64,000 bases of DNA, taken from NCBI GenBank assembly GCA_002633005.1, contig NMRA01000113.1:186166-250165 (forward strand). The letters are read 5' to 3'. Below, one piece after another: positions 24,881 to 36,380 of the stretch (the first letter of the stretch is position 1; each line of letters begins with the position of its first letter). The notes under the pieces are model-generated. The model was not told the origin of the DNA and did no database searches. It saw only the letters and a program-made list of their open reading frames with translations. The position numbers and the translations under genes are program-made. This stretch comes from Phoronis australis. Lineage: Eukaryota > Phoronida > Phoronidae.

Positions 24881-25895
24881 TTAGGTAACTGGAGAACCGT
24901 GGCCATTTTGATGTTTGTCAGGCCGCTTTGCTTCTGCTTCTTTGGACGCCAACAATGCTGTGATCCTTAACTTGTGGTAGTTACACTAGCCAACACTTCC
25001 AAGGGAAAGACTATAGTTCAAGTGAATATGCCCTCATCCACTTACTACCTATACAAGTGAATCTGCTTTTAATCATCATTTCTGCTGAGAAATATTGAAT
25101 TTTTTGTCAAGATCGAGATCAGGTTCAAATCAACAGCGTAATGAACGTTCTGTTCAATTTAAATACAACCAGTTAGAGTCAGACAAGACTGATCATCAAC
25201 CTACAGTCAAGTACATTATCTTAACATGTCATCATCATTATAAAAGATCAAAATGTTGCATGTGGTACGTATCAATTACCTATTTTTACGAATACCATAA
25301 GAAGGGCAAAATACCAGCCAAAGGTACAATTTCACTAAAAAATAAAATGCAGTTGAATTCTATGAGAAGAATCAGAGCACCATCTAGACATGGGGCTGAT
25401 TACAGATCGGTGACTCGGCCTAACTGTACCAGGAGTTACTTCATCCTGCCATGGGGGGTTTGACTTCATGAAAAACCCTTTCAGCCATGACTTGTTTTAA
25501 ACAAACTTTATAAAGTCCTCCTCATCCCCTAGAGGCTACTGGTATCCAGACTCACGAGATCAGTCGTCATGTTGCTAATTAAAAGTCTCCCATTAATTAG
25601 ATAACTGCATGGTGATAAACCTAGAAATTCTTCAGGTAGCGATCTTTTACCTGAACATTACTGCATTTCTCATATCAAGTTTTTTGCTAGAAAAATAGAA
25701 TCAGCTGACTGAAAGAAGGAAGGAAGCTGGAGACCTTACTCATGTACGCTATCAAAATGACTGTCACAGAAATGACTGGTCGACCATGTTGTCATGCTGA
25801 ATTATGAGAGGAATAATTGGTTTCTGCTGCATAACCAAAGACTTCTCACTACATAGTGTCTTGTGAATGTCTTGTGCTGCCCTCATATAGAATTT
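24881..25895. other. No gene recognised; one 122-codon open frame
   Basis: The plus-strand frame 25095-25463 is open but has no ATG near its start, no known motif and a composition like its surroundings. Nothing else seen. Confidence 0.35.
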
Positions 25896-26275
25896 AACAA
25901 GAGCACCATGGGATGTTGATATGCACCCAATATTGTGCAATGTAAAGAGGCAAAGGTTGTTAATTTTTTCAAATATTTCCTTGGTAACTATATCCATCAG
26001 TTGTCCTCTCCTCATAAGTAAACACAAACACGCGTCAAATTTCAATCGAAGAACTTCGTAGACATCAAAGCAAATGAAAAGACAACATGCCACAGTAGTC
26101 AGGTCTGTTCAAAAATCTATACGAACAGTGCTTTTCTCCATAGGAACACATTTGCCTATATTCAAGAAAATCCATTAAAACTTGGAAGGTGATGATGCAG
26201 AGGTAAAGAAAATCTCGACTGCCACAAGGGGCACCACAGAAGCAGTTCATACTGCTTTCTTTTGTGACAATTCTT
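25896..26275 (+). repeat. Family A fragment
   Basis: Begins ACAAGAGCACCATGGGATGT with GATATGCACCC and contains one decayed monomer start (GCCACAAGGGGCACCAC at about 26221). Confidence 0.55.
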
Positions 26276-26488
26276 CAATTTGGCATACAAGGAGGCAAAT
26301 GCCAAACATGAATATAACAAAAATTATCACTATGGAAAAAAGAATATGTTAAATCTGTCTGAAGGGATATGCCTACTTACTTTCATAAGCAGAATTCCAC
26401 ACAGGAGATATCACTTCTGATTACACAATGAATGATTGCAAACCTAGAGGAACATTTCAAAAGTACATCTATCACATTTTGTACACCT

Positions 26489-26514
26489 ATATATATATAT
26501 ATATATATATATAC
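26489..26514. repeat. (AT)n microsatellite
   Basis: About 13 uninterrupted AT dinucleotides; likely to vary in length. Confidence 0.9.
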
Positions 26515-26762
26515 GAGCCTGATGAATAACAACCTGTTTGCAGTCCACAAGTCATTTTCTCATCTAATATACAACGCAAACACCTTGTTATCCATTATTT
26601 TTTGGAAGTGTAGACCTCATTCTAGAAATCCCAAAGGAACAGCCTATCACAGGAGGACAACTCCGGACATTTCTTAATCATGTTTTTTTCCTATTGCATA
26701 GGTTAAAAATACCTTTCATTTCACTAATTAGGAATCGTATTGCATGTCATAAAATATCACTT

Positions 26763-26800
26763 CAAGAGCAACGCAGAGCGTTGATATGCGCTCACTGTGT
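26763..26800 (+). repeat. Family A 5' end only
   Basis: CAAGAGCAACGCAGAGCGTT then GATATGCGCTCAC is the family A start, with no monomers following. Confidence 0.55.
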
Positions 26801-26939
26801 ACATCCAATCACATATAGGCAGATACAGGAGATGATGATCCCTATTTATAGCATTCCCATAAATTGAATAACGTAGAAAATATATCTGAAACTAAATAAG
26901 GCGATCCAGATCCTCCCAAGGATACTATTGTTTCGTGAA

Positions 26940-27331
26940 ATGAAGAATATAAATCGGTAAACAAAACAACAAGAATGGATCAACTGAAATTTGATTTCAC
27001 TAAGTACCCCTCACAGACTTACACCCCAGTACCCCTCACAGACTTACACCCCAGTACCCCTCACAGACTTAAAAGAGAACAATATTGGATAGACAAACTG
27101 AATACAATAGAACCTCATGGATTGAACATAAAAACTTAAAATATGTCATTGAATTTTTTACGCAAAAATGTATCATTTTCATTACACCATATCTTATCTG
27201 TCAATTGTCATTTTGTGTTTGATTTTATTTTATTTCTGTTTTTGTTGATAAAGGAAGTTGTTACCTCCGAAAATTTCAAATTTCAGTTGATCCATTCTTG
27301 TTGTTTTATTTACCGATTTATATTCTTCATA
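26940..27331. mobile_element. Foldback element with 57-bp arms and a minisatellite in the loop
   Basis: The left arm (GAAGAATATAAATCGGTAAA on, 26940-26998) is repeated inverted at 27274-27331 with very few mismatches. The loop of about 275 bp includes the 25-bp tandem repeat at 27003-27070. Confidence 0.7.
27003..27070. repeat. 25-bp minisatellite, 2.7 copies
   Basis: A unit starting AGTACCCCTCACAGACTTAC is repeated without change at 27003, 27028 and 27053 (partial). Confidence 0.9.
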
Positions 27332-27384
27332 AATTGAAGCAATGCTACTAAATTTAATAACAGTATGCAAACAATCAAGGAATA

Positions 27385-28273
27385 CTCTCTTCAATTGGAA
27401 CACACCTGCCAACTTTCATCATGATTCTTCACGAAGTTTGGAGGATAGGGAGGCAGATGAAACAGGACATCAAAACAACAAAAAGGCCAATAGTGGGTGC
27501 AACAGAAGTCAAATCCACCTGCAACAGGACCACTGCTATTGCCTTCGCAATAGTAACATATTTACCCAATTTCATAAACATCTATAAATGAATTTGGAAT
27601 TTGGAAGGCATCAAGTCAGATGTAAAGGAAACGAAAATTGCCACTAGGTGACTTCGCACGAGATGGATTTGTCCTAAAATCCAAGCCAGTAAATGTACTC
27701 TTCTCAATAGAAACAAATGTGCCAAATTTTATGAAGGTTCACATCTGCACGTAAGCAGGAAGTCCCAGTTTTGAACCCCAGTTGCACCAGACATCTTTTC
27801 AAACTTAAAAGGTCACGTGATGTGACCAACAGATGGCGTGTATGAAGACTAATAATTCTTATTAGTATGATATCAACAAGTTGATTTATAACAACGAAAT
27901 TCTATACATCTTGATAGAGAGGCAGACACCAAAATAGTAAAAACAGCCAATAAGTGGTACAGAATATGTCAAATCCATCCAAACAACAAGAACACACTGT
28001 CATCTCCTTATTAGATTGCTAAACATCATGAAAATCCATCAAGGAACTCCAAAGATAGAGAGGCTAATGTAAAAAATAAAATTGCCACTAAGGGGGCACA
28101 CCGGCAGTAGAAGAGATCCATTTGAAAATTTACTTGGGTCGTCCCCATCCATAATAGGAACACGTCTGCAAAATTTCCCCAGCATGTATTAGGGGTTATT
28201 GGACAAACGACAGCGGATGTCCGGTGGGCGGATGGGGATAATGGCCCAATGCACCAACATATAAATATGTGTG
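27385..28273 (+). repeat. Family A copy, 5'-truncated
   Basis: Monomer starts are visible near 27640 (GCCACTAGGTGACTTC) and 28084 (GCCACTAAGGGGGCACAC, one inserted base). The 3' end ATATAAATATGTGTGCAT at about 28260-28277 lacks one G of the terminus. Confidence 0.65.
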
Positions 28274-28671
28274 CATAAAAACAGCATTTGGTAAAATAAA
28301 ATCCGCCGTTTGCATTTTTGTATTGTTTTCTACTTTTAAGTTCTTCAAACATGCAGAGGTGTCCACAACATAACCAACCAAAAGATCTTGATTAAATTCA
28401 ACCTCACATCTGACATGTTATTTCAATATTAATTCAATTAATAAGAATTTTGAAGGTTCAAAAGCATCAAAAATCTATATACGGCATTAAATTCTCAGAA
28501 ACTCCCTAGAAATAGGTGTTTTTCATACTTATAACAATAATAGCAGCCGGTCTGGTACATGTTGTAACAGACATGCGCTGGCTGATCTGGTGAGCACTGA
28601 TCTAATAGAACCAATTTATGCTTTATTAATATATACGATAATTACAACCGAGCTGAAAAACTAGAGACCTG
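28274..28671. other. No gene recognised
   Basis: AT-rich, no motif. Confidence 0.4.
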
Positions 28672-28683
28672 ACTCAAGGGTGC

Positions 28684-28775
28684 AGCAGCGTGCCCCAGTG
28701 AGACTCGAACCACGAACTTGAGCAAACGAAGTGCACACTTATCCGGTATGCAATGAGGCCACACAGCCTTCTCAC
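28684..28775 (-). other. tRNA-derived SINE remnant
   Basis: On the minus strand, GGATAAGTGTGCACTTCG and TTTGCTCAAGTTCGTG are followed by GGTTCGAGTCTCAC, a good B box, and TGGGGCACG. The order and spacing are those of a tRNA, but the D arm is altered and the acceptor stem does not close. No poly-A or microsatellite tail was identified. Confidence 0.5.
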
Positions 28776-29496
28776 CCCAAGAAAAGGACCAAAAATTACC
28801 AAATACTGTTACTAGGTGGACATGGACACCAAAAGAACTTATCAACTTTGTATCTGGAGCTTAAGTAAATAAAAGGCAACTTGACAAGAGATTTGAAAAG
28901 TCATGCACAAACAGATGTAATACTTGAACTGATAAAAGACTGTGTAGGATTTACAGGATATTGTCAAAAGGCCATGCACATAGTAAAGTGACATCAAGTT
29001 TCTTCAAATGTTTTTTCAGTAACAATCAAAGAGTTATCTAATTTCAGCAAATCATCCAAAAACACCACAACTGTCATATATGTCCATAAAAGAGCACTTC
29101 CCAATTGTGCTCTTACGCATACAGTGCACAGCATTGAACAAAAAATGTGAAAAAACACTGATTTTCACACCTTTTGGAATAGTTTTTTGACTCTCCTGTT
29201 TAACGGGTGATCTGGGATTATGTGTGTGGGAGCGTCAGACATAGAGTAATCTATATTTTGTAAACCAATTCCGTATGCTTTGTACAATTTGAGCAAGTAT
29301 AATATAATAGAATGTTAAAAACCCTAAAAACCAAGTGATAAGGCAAGATTCGTAGAGACTTAGGTGAAGTTCTGTCACTTATGAGATGCAACAGGGTTCA
29401 TACATGGCACTCAATTTCATTACTAAAAACTATTACAATTAATATTGTTGACTCCAAAAGTTATAAACAAACAATAATTTGTCAAAAAATCACTTT
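28776..29496. other. No gene recognised
   Basis: AT-rich sequence with nothing matched. Confidence 0.4.
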
Positions 29497-29882
29497 ATTA
29501 CTGAACTTTCAAAGGTTAGAGAAATGGACTTTCATGACTTGTTACAGCATGAGATGGAGATGCTTCTCTCACCAAAACAGAAAATCACTACGACAATGTG
29601 CATGTCAGGTCACGAGGGAAGTCACTGATTGCGATCTTCTAGCAAACAAAGCCCAAGTAAACTTAGATTTTGAGCGAACTTTTGTATGCNATTACTGAAC
29701 TTTCAAAGGTTAGAGAAATGGACTTTCATGACTTGTTACAGCACGAGATGGAGATGCTTCTCTCACCAAACAGAAAATCACTACGACAATGTGCATGTCA
29801 GGTCAGGAGGGAAGTCACTGATTGCGATCTTCTAGCAAACAAAGCCCAAGTAAACTTAGATTTTGAGCGAACTTTTGTATGC
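29497..29882. repeat. Assembly-type duplication of about 192 bp around an 'n'
   Basis: 29497-29689 and 29691-29882 match except for two substitutions and one extra A. The 'n' at 29690 sits at the boundary, as at 21148 and 40417. Confidence 0.8.
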
Positions 29883-29889
29883 AATATGA
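29709..29889 (+). CDS. Candidate internal coding exon, unidentified
   Basis: Between an acceptor (ACTTTCAAAG) and a donor (GTAAGA) an open frame reads VREMDFHDLLQHEMEMLLSP, then NRKSLRQCACQVRREV, TDCDLLANKAQVNLDFERTF and VCNM. Phase 0 in, phase 1 out. The composition is protein-like, with a helix-rich charged profile. The overlapping copy at 29497-29689, on the other side of an 'n', has one extra A that breaks this frame. I do not recognise a family and found no partner exons nearby. Confidence 0.35.
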
Positions 29890-30363
29890 GTAAGATAATA
29901 GATGGATGTAACCTATAGTAAAATCTCACAAAATTAGGACATTCAAATACAAAAATAATTTCTTGGAATATTCATTTTTCAAAATTCCATTCTTGATACA
30001 TTTATTAAAGTAGATGACATCCCGCAATGTTCAACTACGTAAGCCCGTTTTTCTTTGGTCAGCCATTCACAAACTTCAACTGACCAATCATGAAAGAGAC
30101 AGTCCCATGCATGAAAATTACATTAAGCAATTTGGTACGTAGGTCTAGTGGTCGGATCTTGCACACTTGACCATTCCTGAAATATACTGAACTTTTCTGC
30201 CTCGACCTTCAATGACTTAATCTTAAAGGTATTTTTACTTTGAGCCATTTCTTTAAGAAAAATATATCTGTGTCAGTTAAAAACCCATATGTAGAAACTT
30301 TTCGGCTCTATAAGTATATATGAATGTGGGTAAATCTGTCACAGTTAAAAGCCCTGTTACATT
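29890..30363. other. No gene recognised
   Basis: Nothing seen in this stretch before the 4.6-kb element. Confidence 0.4.
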
Positions 30364-31839
30364 TACGGTAAAGTCGCGTGATTTTCGGACGGCCCGCCAT
30401 TTTCGACCAAGAATAAATATTTCCGAAATGAGTTTTTCATAGTCCACGAAATTCGTACAAGGTCCAAAAACTGTTTTTCAAAGATCCTCGAATTTCGGAC
30501 ATTGTCATAAACATCGTAATTTTGTCCCGCGACTTCGGACAAGGAAAATTTTAGAAACGGTAATTTGGGATCGACGCAACTCCTGTGTCACTAAAGCGTT
30601 CAACGGATGATTACTACTGTAAGAGGCTTGAGTCCGAGAATCAGTACAACGGGTTTGTAATTTTTACCTTGTCTTGACGATGTCACGACCGTTACTCGAT
30701 TGTCTTGCGTTTAGCTTGTGTTTGGCACTTTAGCTATGAAAAGAATCACCGAGTTCCACATAACGAAAATTTCTGATGAAAATACAAATGGGAAATACAC
30801 GGAAGGCTGCAACTTTTCGTTGTAGCGTAACATGTGCTCTGGTTTAAATAGGCCGTGCTGTTCGACTCCCGACTGTGACATTGAACATGCACGTCTGACA
30901 TCAACTTGCGTGTTTACGAAACGTTTTTATTTTAAAACGTCCTGCCCTTTGCAAGTGCCAAACTATCGCCCGACAATAAGTTTTGCTGCCACTTACCTGC
31001 ATCCCGGCGAATGATTGAAATCTTCGTGCAGCCGTTCTGGGCTTGCTTAATAATTTTGAATGGGACAGTTAGCAAGGAATGAGCCACCACTGACTAACAT
31101 TCAGACGTGCTTCTGACAACGCAATTTTTGGGTTGAAACGAAAATTTTTCATTAAAAATCTGTTTGCAGTTCAAACGCCTTTCGTTTTTCATTGTCTTCT
31201 TGGTAGTGCTCATTCGTGTAATGTGTTAAGCAGTGTAAAGCCCAGCAGTCAGAACGGCGTGCTGGCGCAGTGCCGCACACGCAATTGCTACAGGGATACT
31301 GCATCCCTGCCTTATGTTGTGTAAGTGCCTGTACTATAACACATATCAAAAACTAATATACACCCACGTAACCACGCTTCACTACCCTTACAAATTCTCT
31401 ATCTCTGATAAGCATCACAGATGAAAGAAGCTAGTGTGATCGTGTGCTTCGCTTGCAATACTTGACTATACATCTCGAAGTCTTCAGACTAGCGTGCTCG
31501 TGAGATTCTCACCCTTGCGGCCCTGGACGAAGACTAGGGTAGAGTTCAGTAGCTGTCTTGGGAATAGAAAAATCTAGCCAAAATCACGTTTTCAACTGAA
31601 AATACACAATATGTCACCTAATTTCATGAATTCTTGCTTTTTAGTGAAGTCCTAGCGTTACGAGCTTTACCCCTATGTAGACCTAAAAAAGATTGAATAT
31701 GCAGCGACCTAATTTTGCTTGCTCATCCACTGGTCTGTGTACTTGTGGTCTTGTTAATTCGCGCTTTGTACCGTCGGAGGTACAACACCCTGGACTCCAT
31801 GGTGTCCCGAGATTAAGATGAATCCCGACAACTGAGGAC

Positions 31840-31985
31840 ACCGGGACATGGGCGGCGCACCATAGGGGACTGGGGGGCTATAACCTCCCACTTTTTTCAG
31901 TGCTATGCCACGCATGGTCAATAGGCGATGCACCACAGGGGTCTGAGGGGGCTTTAGCCCCCACTTTTTTCAGTGCTGCGCCACC
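31840..31985. repeat. Two-unit GC-rich repeat inside the 4.6-kb element
   Basis: Two units of about 75 bp share GCACCA-AGGGG, a G-rich then C-rich block, and CCCACTTTTTTCAGTGCT. The end of each unit (GCTRYGCCAC) is also shared. Confidence 0.6.
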
Positions 31986-33145
31986 CAAGCGGTACCCTGT
32001 GGCACTCGATCTCTGTCTGCGGCGACCGTAAGAAAATCCTCCAATCATTTCGAAAAATGATAAGTCAGTTGAATCAGATTTGATAGTCGTTGCTTCTTGC
32101 GGTCCTAGGGGTAGGCTAACAAGAATACAGGACCTGCAGCCCGATGCAACGAGCCTGGGACCTTATAGGTGTTTCCGACCTGGAGTTCCATATCTACTTT
32201 CCACAGGGCCTGGTCTTCTTGTCCCTGTCACCGCCTTCAGTTGATAGTTTTGAGACAAAAAAGAAACGTGATCTTAAACTACAGACCATGCTTTTTGTAT
32301 TACTTAAGATAGTTTTAGAGGCATTTCAGCTGCAAGTGTATTTAATCAGTGTGTTTGATTCAAAGAGATGACTGTTACATTGCTAATTATTATTGTTCTA
32401 TTTTTACCCAAGGTGATGCCTTACTTGCAGCAAGGGTAAATAATTTTGGGAAGTATTACCAGCGATTTCCGTATATAAGTTCGGGAAATCAAACATCTAT
32501 GTAAAAATACACCAGGGCCTATACTCGGCAATGTCGAATACACGAACACAGTATAAATACTGTATCTCACCCTTATTATATTCTAGTGGGAATAGCATTA
32601 TTTTCAGATTTCAAGCATGCATTTTTATTCTCAGATATGCATCCAGGTATATTTTAGGGAAAAAATTTAAGATACGCAAATTGGGCATACCTGCTGGACT
32701 TACATACGGAAATCTACGGTAGATCTTCTTAAACCTGTAAACCATGAAAATTTCATTTAGACAGTTTTGTTCTACTAACATGTTCAACTAACATTCCGTT
32801 CATGCAAGTCGGTCAGTACGTTCGCGTTTAAGGCGTTATTGCAACAGGTTAGTGTTGTTTTGATTTTAGTTTGGTGTTTCCATATTTTATTTTGTTATGT
32901 ATTCCCCTCTTCAGATAGTTACTGTTATTCTTCAACAATATTTCTGTACTTACAATGAGACTTCAGTAAACTCACAACTGATCATACTTTAAATTTTAGC
33001 ATTCATTGTAAGTGTGTGACGTCCATCAGCAGATACCTGTAGGAAGAACTATTTTCCGTAACTGTAGGAAATATACGACGCAATAAAACGAAAACGGTCG
33101 ACATAGATGGATTGTAATTGGTTAAGAATACATTAAGGAAGAAAA

Positions 33146-33232
33146 TTAAGTATATAAATAGTTGACCGGTTCTTAAATTGTGTCCTTGGTGAGTTCACGC
33201 TGTCCCAATGTTTTCGTTTTTCTTTTCAGGTC
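33146..33232 (+). promoter_or_regulatory. Possible promoter and spliced leader exon
   Basis: GTATATAAATAG at about 33150 is a good TATA box. About 75 bp further comes a strong acceptor (TTTTTCTTTTCAG ending near 33229). This arrangement fits a transcription unit inside the element, but no coding exon follows convincingly. Confidence 0.3.
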
Positions 33233-33424
33233 GTCTCTAGTGGATTCTTCTAACAGTCGTGATCTGCCCAGTAGCCTATTGTATCAACGTGCGCAAGAAC
33301 GGTCTTGGCAGGGGGGGGGTGCACCTAGCAGACTCTCGTAGAATTAGTGGCTCAAAAGCAACATTGGTGTGCAGCAGGAGGCTGGTGGAAAATTAGTAGT
33401 GACTGAGGGAGACTGAGCTGCACG

Positions 33425-33548
33425 AAACTGGTGACGACCGTGGACGGCGTTAAACTGGTGACAACCGTGGACGGCGTTAAACTGGTGACAACCGTGGACG
33501 GCGTTAAACTGGTGACGACCGTGGACGGCGTTAAACTGGTGACGACCA
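33425..33548. repeat. 27-bp minisatellite, 4.6 copies
   Basis: Unit AAACTGGTGACGACCGTGGA plus seven bases, starting at 33425, 33452, 33479, 33506 and 33533, with a single G/A variant. The period is a multiple of three and one frame on each strand is open (plus strand KLVTTVDGV, minus strand HQFNAVHG). Confidence 0.9.
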
Positions 33549-34273
33549 GAAGAAACAGCCCTGTTGTCTTCCACGCAGATTATCAGAAAATGTTAACGAT
33601 TATCAGTTTCATTTCATCCACAAACCAATTTCACAAGTCAGAGTTTTCACTGTAGTTAAAAACGTAAGCGAACCCAGATGTGTAATGTCATCTCAGTTGC
33701 ATGTATCACTGTGTATCACTGAGTAACATCGGGCGTTTCAAAAGCTGTGGATGAGAAAGGTTTTAATTGTAAAAAACTGTTGGGTGAATTTGATGTGGGT
33801 AGCATTTGAAATTGCATTCCCTTTCTAGACAACGCCCTTATATATATAATACGTTAGTTAATCGTGTCTTCAGCCGCGCAGCACTGTACTAGTAGACGCA
33901 TTCCCATAGTTTGCAGTAGGCCTAAACATATGTAGAACGACAGCGCTTCTTCAACAATTCAATGACTACCAGAACGACGAATGGGGATCACGAGTCGATG
34001 AGAAACTACTCATTTTACTATCGTGATTGTCTTTGTAATCTATTTTGGGTAATTGTTCATTCGAAGTTTTCATGTTGAAACTGAGCTTTCACATAATATG
34101 GAAATAAACATGTCAGAGTTAACTTGCGTTACGGTTTGTAACCAGCAGACAATGCATGGATACGTTGAACAAACATAAATATGTACTATGCTCTGGTCAT
34201 TGTTCATCACTTTCTTCATTGAAATCGTTCCCAACATGCATTACTGTTACGTTTAATGCAAAATTCGTTAAAA

Positions 34274-34765
34274 TTGAGAAAGCGCATGTTTTGATGGTCG
34301 GAAACCCTCTTTGTGCGTCGAATACGCAAGTCCAGCTTTTTATTGGGAAACCATATTAAAAAAGCGCCTATCGAGGCGCTCTTTGTGGGTTGACAGCACA
34401 AACTCGACATTTTTTTTTGAGAAAACGCATTTCTACAAAAGAGAATCAGTTGCCTGGAACGTTTCATGTGCGTCAACAACGCAAACCAGATCCACTCATT
34501 GGAAAGCCCATATTTGTCACCAGGAAGACTCCTTTTTCACAACGCAGTCCGCCATTTCAAGTGAGATAGCACATTTTTGATAAGATTCCGTCACTTGCCG
34601 AGAACGGTTTTTGAGCATCGGTGAAGCAAGCCGAATATTTCATATTGAGAAAGGGCATCTTTGAAAAGAAGAACCAACACTTGTCGGGAAAGGTTTTTAT
34701 GTGTTGACAACGCACATTTCTTATTGGGAAAGCCAGATTTTCAAAAATTAAATCACGCAGACCGT
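34274..34765. repeat. Diverged tandem units of about 62-86 bp near the right end
   Basis: ATTGGGAAAGCC-like blocks recur near 34278, 34340, 34420, 34498, 34562, 34648 and 34727, each followed in most units by GTGYGTCRACAACGCA-like sequence. A perfect hairpin GCGCCTATCGAGGCGC lies at about 34363-34379. Confidence 0.55.
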
Positions 34766-35006
34766 TTGAGTCTTATTGACCTGCAATTATGCTGCTATCA
34801 AATGACCGAGCCAGCAATGTTTGATACTACGACCGCTCATCGAAATAATGTACACCCACGAAATTGGGACACTAGCCGAAACCCAAATTTGGAAGTCCGC
34901 CAAATTCGGACACCACAGAAATGATGTTTCGCGAGATTCGTCCCAGAATGAATTTTTTCTATTGGAATTAATTTTCAGTGTCCGAAAATCACGCGACTTT
35001 ACCGTA

Positions 35007-35375
35007 TGGCTGATATTTCAGTAGTTTTTGCTTGGTAAATCCAAAATGTGACTCAGCTTTCCCACAACAATACACCATAAAGGAAGCATCCAACTTTAAA
35101 GGTGAATCTACCAGTAATGTACTGAAAAACTTAGAAGTTTAAAATTAGAAAGGACTGAAAACCTGTGATGACAGATTTGACATATACATTAATGAGTCTG
35201 ATGTTGAATAAACCCCTGCCTAACAACTGGCATACCAAAGTGCTGTAGCAAAGACTGAATTAAAGCTGCACTATGCCAACATTTAGGTTCCAATGTTGAA
35301 TTCTTAACCTAAGTTAACCGTACTCATCCAGTCTTAAAGGAGAATGCCACCTGATTTAATTAGTCTTTTTTACCG
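35007..35375. other. No gene recognised
   Basis: Ends with AAAGGAGAATGCCACCTGAT, similar to the inverted GGGTGGCATTCTCC at about 39405-39420, which may mark the end of another element. Confidence 0.35.
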
Positions 35376-35473
35376 TCTTAATCGGTCTATATCCACATGA
35401 ACTTTTAGACCGCATTTGTTCCCATCTTGATAATGACATGAATCCCCTGGTCATCTTTCTAGATCTCTCTAAA
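35376..35473 (+). pseudogene. Non-LTR retrotransposon reverse transcriptase fragment
   Basis: ELLDRICSHLDNDMNPLVIF followed by LDLSK matches the conserved start of the RT palm domain in LINEs (IFLDLSKAFDT block). It breaks at an 'n' (35474), after which the frame does not continue as RT. This join shows no duplicated overlap, unlike the other three. Confidence 0.65.
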
Positions 35474-35474
35474 N

Positions 35475-35987
35475 GTGCCGACCAACATGTGTTGATTGTT
35501 TATACGATTCATCTGAACTCTCCACTCAGTTTGTAAAAGACACTCTAACTATATTACACAGACCTATTTGTTAGTATTCCAATATTATCATCAACCAATA
35601 TATTTGCTAGATCAAATCGCCGCGTTACTGCCTACATAACAATATTGGCGACGAGGATAAAGAACTACTTTCATAGTAATGGTTCAACATTTTTACGTGG
35701 CTGTACCGAATGGACTTTGGGATAAGAAAATATCACTTTCTGCGCAAGTAGCGCCGCTTGGGTGAGATTCTCAAGTTACTAAAGTTTCTTATATCGCTTT
35801 CCTCTAAAATCGTATAATATCATGAGTTTTAATTCAGGGTTACTTTTGAATCTATGCACTACAAAAATTTTTGTTATGTTGAACACTGGGTCATTTCTCT
35901 AATTCTTTGGGTTACGGCCAGTGGCAAGTTAAAAATCCTCTGGGTTTGAAAGCCTTGTTTCTCCACGGCACGTTCCCAGCACAGAAG
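35475..35987. other. No gene recognised
   Basis: Nothing matched in this stretch. Confidence 0.4.
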
Positions 35988-36380
35988 CACGGTTTATCTG
36001 CGAAGACTCTACTCTGACGGCATGTAGTTGTCCATGTGTCGCGCGCGCGGCTTGTCTTCACAGCGCGTGCATGCACTCTCACCGAATCGTGCAACACCAC
36101 CCACGTTGACACTCAACGTTCTCTCGCAAGACAACTGACCTCATATTACCGACTTCTCTTATACATGCACAATTTCTGCACGGACACGGTTTATCTGCGA
36201 AGACTCTACTCTGACGGCATGTAGTTGTCCATGTGTCGCGCGCGCGGCTTGTCTTCACAGCGCGTGCATGCACTCTCACCGAATCGTGCAACACCACCCA
36301 CGTCGACACTCAGTGTCCTCTCGCAAGACAACTGACCTCATATTACCGACTTCTCTGATACGTGCACAATTTCTGCACGG
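35988..36380. repeat. Tandem duplication, 197-bp unit, two copies
   Basis: Units start at CACGGTTTATCTGCGAAGAC at 35988 and 36185 and are about 97% identical. Both contain a CG-alternating run (TCGCGCGCGCGG). No 'n' lies between them, so this is probably a real recent duplication. A minus-strand frame MSTWVVLHDSVRVHARAVK is open in both copies. Confidence 0.8.

Larger units (their letters stand above)
30364..35006. mobile_element. 4.6-kb element with perfect 27-bp terminal inverted repeats
   Basis: 30364-30390 (TACGGTAAAGTCGCGTGATT and seven more bases) is identical to the reverse complement of 34980-35006. The outer TA may be a target duplication, leaving a 25-bp repeat starting CGGTAAAGTCGCG. 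Sub-terminal TTCGGAC words recur at both ends (left at about 30383, 30494 and 30533; right at about 34902). Inside are tandem repeats, a TATA-like site and many short frames (for example MKRITEFHITKISDENTNGK near 30735), but no transposase. It is probably a large non-autonomous DNA transposon with captured sequence. Confidence 0.65.

Noticed and set aside
28684-28775. A functional minus-strand tRNA gene
   Set aside because: The B box is good, but the D-arm region is altered and the acceptor stem does not close, so I call it a SINE remnant.
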